From Kiritimatiellia bacterium (lineage in GTDB: Bacteria; Verrucomicrobiota; Kiritimatiellia; RFP12; UBA1067), in NCBI GenBank assembly GCA_017389885.1, contig JAFPDR010000079.1:1-9242 (forward strand): a DNA stretch of 9,242 nt, in the 5' to 3' direction. The translations under genes and the position numbers were made by a program. The notes beneath the pieces are model-generated. The model did not search any database and had not been told where the DNA came from. It saw only the letters and a program-made list of their open reading frames with translations. Position 1 is the stretch's first letter. Every line of letters begins with the position of its first letter. This document shows, piece after piece, positions 4,850 through 9,242 of the stretch.

Positions 4850-6993
4850 CAAAGCCCGACGTCGGGTCCGCCGAACGTGATCTCGTCGTCGAAGTCCGCC
4901 GGCAGCCCGGCGGCCTCGGACTCGGGCACTGCCTCGACAAGCGCGACCTTCTCCATGAAGATGCGCCGCAGCCACGGCATTCGCCGCTCCTGGCGCTCGA
5001 GGGACCACATGAGGAACGCCCACTTGCGGTCGAAGTCGTACGCACGCGGGAGGCCGGGGCGGAAGTTCTCGAACTTGTCGCGCATGACGGAGAGCTGCCA
5101 CGACAGCGCGTGCGTGCGGTACTCGAAGCCGCCCATGAACCGCTCCGCGACCTCCTCCATCGTGACCGCGTGCTTCTTCTGGTATATCTTGAGCGCGTGG
5201 GCGAAGTGGGTGAAGTAGAACGACGCGAGCGCGCGCAGGTTCTCGTCCGTGAACGAGATGTCGGGCCAGCCGAAGCTTCCGCGGATCGAGCACGTCGCGA
5301 CGCTCTTCGGCACGACGCGCTGGCGGATTATGTCGTACTCGAACTCGTAGATCTCCTTGCCGACGCCGTAGAGAGGGGAGTGCGTCTTCGGGTCGTACTT
5401 CTTCATCGCCATGTTCTGCGCGGCCGCGTCGCCCATGAGCGTCGCGATGCCGAGCACGACGTCCTTCTCCTCGACGGACGCGTCGTCCGCGTTGCAGAAG
5501 TATGTCGCGGGGATCGAGTCCATCGGCTCGCCCTCGCAGCGCTCGCGGATGTAGAAGTCCACGGGGCGGCGCCCCGTCTGCGGACGGCGGCGCAGGAGGA
5601 GGTAGTTCCTGCTCAGGGATATGCCGAGCGACCTCAGCGCCCCGATGCGCGCGAGCATGTAGCTGCCGTAGTCCCGCTTCGCGCTCGAGAGGCGCTTCTC
5701 GATGAGGCTCTTCTCGAGCGGACGGCGGTTCGTCCTGAAGACGATTTCGCGCGTCTTGCCCTTCCCGATCGGCACGTCGTCCTCCTCGCGGATCTCGTAC
5801 ACGTTGGCGTAGAGCACGATCTCGTCCTTCGACATGAGGCCGCGCAGGTTCGAGAGCAGCACCTCGCTCCTCGCGTCCGCGCCGGGATGCAGCACCGCGC
5901 GTCCGCCGACGTACGTCGCGCCGGGGAGCGCCGTGCGCCTGTCGTCGAACGCGGGAGTGGAGCCCTCGCCCGCGACGGAGTATATCTCGCCCGTTATGTA
6001 CATGTAGAGCGTCTCGACGAAGGCCGGGGAGGTCTCGTCCGCGAACTCGGGCCGCGTGAGGAGCGACTCGTAGAGGGAAAGTATCTCCTGCGCCCTCTGG
6101 ATGACGCCGAGCTGTCCGAGCCTCCCGAGCGCGACGGCCTCCATGAGCTGCTCGAGCGCCGGGATGAGCCTCTCCTGCGCGACGCCGCGCCTGAGCCCGA
6201 AGAGCTCGATCTCGTGGTGCCCGCGGTACTTCGGCATTCGGCAGAACGAGCACGGCTGCCCCTCGTACACCGACACGAGCTCCTTCATGCCGCGCACGAA
6301 CTCCGCGGGCTCGCTCTCGGCGAGGTGCGCGAAGCGGCTGAGCTCGGGGAATGTGAGGAAATGCACGCCGCGCGCGGAGTGGTAGTAGCTGAGCTTCGTG
6401 GCGATGCGCTTCTTCGCCGCGGCAAGCGCGACCTTCATCTCCGCCTCCGTCCAGGCGAGAGGCTTCACGCGCCACTCCTGCCCGAGCTCGCGGTAGTGCT
6501 CCAGGACCGTCTCGTTCCTGTCGCCCATCACGATGTCGTCCATGCCGAAGCCCGCCGGGCCGAGCAGCCACGCGTCCGCCTCGTAGAGCTTCTTCGCCGG
6601 GACGTCGCGCTGCGATATCTCTATCGCGCCGGACACCACGTTGGCGCAGAGGATCGAATGCATCAGGACGTCGCCGCGGCGAGCGGAGGGGACATGCGAA
6701 ATCTTCCAGAAGCGTCCGTCGAGAAGCGGAAACGCCGCGACCGAGTGGTTGCCCGTCGTCATCGTGAAGACGCGTCCCGGACGCTTCGACCAGAGGTCGC
6801 GCTTCTCGACCATCAGCACGCTCGGACGCTCGTGGAGGTGGAGCGACACGCCCTTCTCGAAGATGAACGTGTCGTCGCCTATGTCCCACGCGCAGAACCT
6901 GCGCGTCCTGCCCATCGCCACGGTCGTGACGTATCCGGCACGCCGCTTCCCTGCGGCGCGAACGCGGGTGATGAACTGTCGTATCGCGTTCAT
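4849..6993 (-). CDS. Large conserved-looking protein of unknown function, translationally coupled to the sugar-recycling fusion
   Basis: I do not recognise this 714-residue protein. The start at 6993 is chosen because its ATG overlaps the upstream stop as ATGA and GGGGAGGA lies directly ahead; an in-frame ATG at 7035 would add 14 residues but lies inside the upstream gene. No signal peptide or membrane segment is evident, so it is probably cytoplasmic. Visible features are a basic N-terminus (1-33), a CSFC pair (248-251) followed by His259-His260, long helical-looking stretches at 270-312 and 585-685, and an acidic C-terminal tail (691-704). Between 415 and 580 the order REIVFRTN, VDFYIRERCEGEPMDSIP, MGDAAAQN, KEIYEFEYD loosely recalls a kinase beta3, hinge, catalytic loop and metal-binding strand, but the invariant residues are incomplete. 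Function is unassigned. The coupling suggests a job linked to the fused nucleotidyltransferase-kinase. Confidence 0.85.
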   Translation of the reverse strand: MNAIRQFITRVRAAGKRRAGYVTTVAMGRTRRFCAWDIGDDTFIFEKGVSLHLHERPSVLMVEKRDLWSKRPGRVFTMTTGNHSVAAFPLLDGRFWKISHVPSARRGDVLMHSILCANVVSGAIEISQRDVPAKKLYEADAWLLGPAGFGMDDIVMGDRNETVLEHYRELGQEWRVKPLAWTEAEMKVALAAAKKRIATKLSYYHSARGVHFLTFPELSRFAHLAESEPAEFVRGMKELVSVYEGQPCSFCRMPKYRGHHEIELFGLRRGVAQERLIPALEQLMEAVALGRLGQLGVIQRAQEILSLYESLLTRPEFADETSPAFVETLYMYITGEIYSVAGEGSTPAFDDRRTALPGATYVGGRAVLHPGADARSEVLLSNLRGLMSKDEIVLYANVYEIREEDDVPIGKGKTREIVFRTNRRPLEKSLIEKRLSSAKRDYGSYMLARIGALRSLGISLSRNYLLLRRRPQTGRRPVDFYIRERCEGEPMDSIPATYFCNADDASVEEKDVVLGIATLMGDAAAQNMAMKKYDPKTHSPLYGVGKEIYEFEYDIIRQRVVPKSVATCSIRGSFGWPDISFTDENLRALASFYFTHFAHALKIYQKKHAVTMEEVAERFMGGFEYRTHALSWQLSVMRDKFENFRPGLPRAYDFDRKWAFLMWSLERQERRMPWLRRIFMEKVALVEAVPESEAAGLPADFDDEITFGGPDVGL

Positions 6994-8660
6994 TCCTCCC
7001 CGCACTCCCCTTCGTGGTCGTGTCCGCACGAGCACCTGGCGCGCTTCGCCGAACGCTTGGTCTCCGCCGCGATGAGATCCTCCGCAAGCGCGCCGACGGC
7101 GTCAAGCCCCGCCTCGTCGGCGGCGGAAAGGAGGTTCTGCAGCGCCGGCATCACCCACCTCCCGAACTGGGGCTGGCCGACGGACGCGAGCCTGCCGTAC
7201 GCGCCGAGGCACTGCACGAGCCGCTGCACCGCCGCGAACGGCACGACCTTGTCGAGCCCCTCGCGCCCAGCACGCTTCTCGTACGCCCTGATGAGCGCAA
7301 GCCGCCTTTCGTCGTCGAGAGGCGCCACGTAAGGATCGTAGAGATAAGACGCGAGGTCGTAGACCGCAGGGCCGAGGCGCATGCCCTGGAAATCGATGAA
7401 GCGGGGCCTTCCGTTCTTCCACAGGACGTTCGTGGACTGGAAATCGCGGTGCACGAGCGACTTAGGCTCCTTCTCCAAAAGCTCAGCGACGGACTCGAGC
7501 TCCCTCTCGACGTCCTTCGGCATCTCGCGCATGAAGCGCGACCCGAGGCAGTGCTCCGTGAAGAGGTCGCGCTCCCACTTCCACGCCGACTCGTCGAAGC
7601 CGGGCAGGAGGCGTATGCCAGACGCGTCAACCGCGTTGAACTCGGCAAGAGCCTCGATGACGCGCGCCGAGTCGACGAACGACGCCTTGCGCTCCGCCCC
7701 CGCGTCTTCAAGGACGAGCGTCTTGATCTCCGGCAGATCTGCAAGCACCTCCGGAACGGGAACGCCCTTAGACTTGAGGAACCGCGCGTGGCCGGCGTAG
7801 AGCGCGTTCTCCCCGCGCCTGGAGTCGTCGTAGACCACGATCACCGCGCCGTCGCAGCGGAAGAACGCGCGGTCGCTCCCCCGCGCGCCGAGGAACTCGA
7901 CGCGCCCCTCCAGACCCGCCGCCTCCATAGCGGACTTGACCTGCGGGATGGACGCGAAGGCGTTTTCGTCTCCGTCGCGGTTGAGCTCCATGTAGCTCGC
8001 GACCGTTCCGGCGTCGGTCCACATAAGGCCCTTCGGCGCCACCGCGCGAACGAACTTCCCCTCCGCCATCGCGCGCTCGTACGCCTGCACTATAGTGGAG
8101 AAGCCGGACGGCTCGACGTATTTCAGTATTTCCGGACTGAGGCACGCGAAGCCGCAGTAGGTGAAGGTCCCGGGGAATCCGGCGTCGTCGCTCTTCCAGT
8201 TCGTGACGACTCCGCTCTCGGGCTCGACCTCGATCGTGCGCGGGCCCTCCTCGGTGACGAGCGCGTTAGCGACGACCTCGCCAGCGCCGTCGACCCTGCC
8301 GAACCGCGTGAGCCCCTCGAGGCCTTCGATCCCCTCCACCACAATGTCGCCGTTCACGAGGAAAAACGGCTCCGAGCCGATCCACCCGCGGAGCGGATTG
8401 AGGACTCCGCCCGTGCCGAGTATCTCCGGCTCGTACGACGCGCGGCATCCGTTCGCCGCGCACCACGCCTCCACCTGCTCGTGAAGGTAGTGGCAGTTCA
8501 CGACGATGTCGTCAACCCCGTTCTCCCTGAGAAGCGAAACGATGCGGGCGAGCATCGGCTCGCCCCACACCGGAAGAAGCGGCTTCGGCGTGGCGCAAGT
8601 GAAGGGCCTCAGGCGAGTGCCCAGCCCCGCCGCCAGCACGATGGCCTTGCGCACAGTCAT
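6990..8660 (-). CDS. Bifunctional sugar-1-phosphate nucleotidyltransferase / sugar kinase fusion (MurU-AmgK-like)
   Basis: The 556 residues contain two enzymes. Residues 1-230 are a nucleotidyltransferase: AIVLAAGLGTRLRP (6-19), TPKPLLPV (24-31), ETLGTGG-like EILGTGG (79-85), VNGD (102-105, metal Asp105) and WTDAGT (214-219). Residues 255-530 are an APH-fold kinase of the COG3178 type: GSDRAFFR (261-268), the catalytic loop VHRDFQSTN (403-411, Asp406, Asn411), IDFQ (422-425, metal Asp423) and GPAVYDLASYLYDPY (430-444). In Pseudomonas, AmgK phosphorylates MurNAc/GlcNAc at C1 and MurU makes UDP-MurNAc from the product, recycling the cell wall independently of de novo synthesis. A fusion would join these consecutive steps. 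Other hexose-1-phosphate substrates remain possible. The tail (543-556) is Cys/His-rich. GGAAGG lies nine bases before ATG 8660. Its stop overlaps the next start (ATGA). Confidence 0.85.
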   Translation of the reverse strand: MTVRKAIVLAAGLGTRLRPFTCATPKPLLPVWGEPMLARIVSLLRENGVDDIVVNCHYLHEQVEAWCAANGCRASYEPEILGTGGVLNPLRGWIGSEPFFLVNGDIVVEGIEGLEGLTRFGRVDGAGEVVANALVTEEGPRTIEVEPESGVVTNWKSDDAGFPGTFTYCGFACLSPEILKYVEPSGFSTIVQAYERAMAEGKFVRAVAPKGLMWTDAGTVASYMELNRDGDENAFASIPQVKSAMEAAGLEGRVEFLGARGSDRAFFRCDGAVIVVYDDSRRGENALYAGHARFLKSKGVPVPEVLADLPEIKTLVLEDAGAERKASFVDSARVIEALAEFNAVDASGIRLLPGFDESAWKWERDLFTEHCLGSRFMREMPKDVERELESVAELLEKEPKSLVHRDFQSTNVLWKNGRPRFIDFQGMRLGPAVYDLASYLYDPYVAPLDDERRLALIRAYEKRAGREGLDKVVPFAAVQRLVQCLGAYGRLASVGQPQFGRWVMPALQNLLSAADEAGLDAVGALAEDLIAAETKRSAKRARCSCGHDHEGECGEE

Positions 8661-8701
8661 GCGCAGATGCCTTCCGGAATTATGCCCAGCATCATTTTCA
8701 T
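8657..8701 (-). CDS. Possible 14-residue leader ORF overlapping the fusion gene start
   Basis: ATG at 8701 opens a short frame, MKMMLGIIPEGICA, whose TGA overlaps the fusion gene ATG as ATGA. The ATG lies seven bases after the last base of a perfect TATAAT, so it could be read as a leaderless start like nifS and the rluD-like gene. The Shine-Dalgarno sequence of the main gene (GGAAGG, 8675-8670) lies within it. It could couple translation, or it may be a chance frame inside an ordinary 40-base 5' leader. Confidence 0.35.
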   Translation of the reverse strand: MKMMLGIIPEGICA

Positions 8702-8707
8702 GCCTAT

Positions 8708-8716
8708 ATTATAGCA
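8708..8716 (-). promoter_or_regulatory. Extended -10 promoter of the fusion gene operon
   Basis: On the minus strand TGCTATAAT is a perfect -10 hexamer with a TGn extension. No properly spaced -35 is seen; TTGAAA lies only seven bases upstream of the hexamer and is too close. A start near 8701 would drive the nucleotidyltransferase-kinase gene and the coupled unknown gene independently of the aminotransferase gene upstream. Confidence 0.65.
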
Positions 8717-8756
8717 TAACTTTCAAGACATCTGCGCGGAAACTTCGCATTTTCGA

Positions 8757-9242
8757 TCAGACGACCTCGAAGCACCACTTGTGCGTGTCCTTGACGAGTC
8801 CGTACTGGATTCCCTGCACGCGGTCGTAGAGCTTCTGCAGCGTCGGATGCACCACGTCCGGATCGCTCACCTTGATGACGTCCTTGCCGCGCGTGATCTC
8901 CCAGACGGGCGTGATCACGACGGCCGTTCCGAGCGCCGCGACGGCCTGGAGCTTCTTGATCTCCGTGTACGGGACGGGACGCACCTCGACCTTGATGCCG
9001 AGGTCCTTCGCGCACTGGCGCAGCGACATGTTCGTGACGGACGGGAGCACGGAGCACGAGTCGGGCGTGACGTAGGTCCCGTCCTTCGTGATGCCCGCGA
9101 AGTTGGAAGTCGCGAACTCCTCGACGTACTTGTGCGTCTTCGCGTCGAGGTAGAGCTCGACGGGCCAGCCCTCCTTCTTCGCCTTCTCGTGCGCGAAGAT
9201 CCCGGCGGCGTAGTTTCCGCCGACCTTCACGTCGCCCATTCC
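8757..9242 (-). CDS. ilvE: Branched-chain amino-acid aminotransferase, C-terminal part (5' end outside window)
   Basis: 161 residues are visible before the stop; the frame is open to the right edge, so the ATG near 9239 is internal. BCAT is a fold-type IV PLP enzyme that interconverts leucine, isoleucine and valine with their 2-oxo acids using glutamate/2-oxoglutarate. The fragment begins in GMGDVKVGGNYAAG, the conserved GGNY block. It continues with VEEFATSNFAGI, then TPDSCSVLPSVTNMSL and ALGTAVVITPVWEI (matching the family GTA motif that binds the cofactor phosphate), and ends IQYGLVKDTHKWCFEVV. This ending resembles the longer BCAT class, which includes the mammalian enzymes. The catalytic lysine lies upstream of the window. 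The following gap to the fusion gene promoter (8717-8756) shows no clear terminator. Confidence 0.92.
   Translation of the reverse strand, partial: GMGDVKVGGNYAAGIFAHEKAKKEGWPVELYLDAKTHKYVEEFATSNFAGITKDGTYVTPDSCSVLPSVTNMSLRQCAKDLGIKVEVRPVPYTEIKKLQAVAALGTAVVITPVWEITRGKDVIKVSDPDVVHPTLQKLYDRVQGIQYGLVKDTHKWCFEVV

Noticed and set aside
6994..7035. Upstream ATG at 7035 as the start of the unknown gene
   Set aside because: It would add 14 Arg-rich residues lying wholly inside the fusion gene. The ATG at 6993 has an ATGA overlap and an adjacent GGGGAGGA.
4793..7105. Minus-strand open frame of 770 codons overlapping the unknown gene in another frame
   Set aside because: It is Arg/Ala-rich and low in complexity, and it overlaps the end of the rluD-like gene. 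The 714-residue frame has balanced composition, a ribosome-binding site and an ATGA junction.
5110..7332. Plus-strand open frame of 740 codons antisense to the unknown gene and the fusion gene
   Set aside because: Its product is Arg/Glu/Leu/His-rich low-complexity sequence with no domain. It crosses two genes that have clear starts and coupled stops, and it is what GC-rich third positions produce on the opposite strand.
7014..8714. Plus-strand open frame of 566 codons antisense to the fusion gene
   Set aside because: Arg/Leu/Glu-biased shadow of a gene with two recognisable enzymatic domains.
8757..9239. Complete 160-residue aminotransferase starting at ATG 9239
   Set aside because: The Met lies within the conserved GGNY block of a BCAT and the frame continues to the window edge, so the gene is cut, not short.

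Overview
The window is GC-rich bacterial chromosome. Third codon positions are heavily G/C, and this produces many long antisense open frames. Gene density is high, and the short A+T-rich gaps carry promoters. There are no mobile elements, tRNA/rRNA genes or CRISPR arrays. A lipoprotein solute-binding protein, an RluA-family pseudouridine synthase and a MurNAc-recycling-like enzyme point to a Gram-negative-type organism. The S12/S7 sequences, the S7 insertion and the large unknown protein loosely suggest the PVC superphylum (Verrucomicrobiota/Kiritimatiellota-like), probably from a metagenome. This is an impression and has not been tested by phylogeny.

Left part (1-2857): a lipoprotein amino-acid-binding protein (minus strand, cut by the window edge) diverges from a three-gene plus-strand operon. 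That operon encodes a NifS-type cysteine desulfurase, a small lipoprotein resembling a heavy-metal-associated (HMA) domain that has lost its metal cysteines, and a TIGR02757/DUF2400 HhH-type DNA-repair-like protein. The two divergent promoters lie in a near-perfect 16-bp inverted repeat.

Middle (2870-4839): rpsL-rpsG form a minus-strand operon with a good -35/-10 promoter, ending at a UUCG-tetraloop terminator. fusA and tuf do not follow, so the usual str operon is broken here. An rluD-like gene diverges from rpsL. nifS and the rluD-like gene both appear to be leaderless: each has an extended -10 box exactly seven bases before its ATG and no Shine-Dalgarno sequence.

Right part (4849-9242, all minus strand): first comes the C-terminal part of a branched-chain amino-acid aminotransferase. 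Then comes its own promoter, a possible 14-residue leader ORF, a fused nucleotidyltransferase-kinase (MurU-like plus AmgK-like, probably MurNAc/GlcNAc recycling to UDP-sugar), and a 714-residue protein of unknown function. Both junctions in this series (leader/fusion and fusion/unknown) are ATGA overlaps, so translation is probably coupled. The fused enzyme and its coupled unknown partner are the best candidate here for an undescribed functional unit. The unknown protein has weak motif hints of a diverged kinase-like fold.

Five putative promoters all carry a TGn-extended -10 (TGnTATAAT or TGnTATACT). Only the ribosomal-protein promoter also has a recognisable -35.
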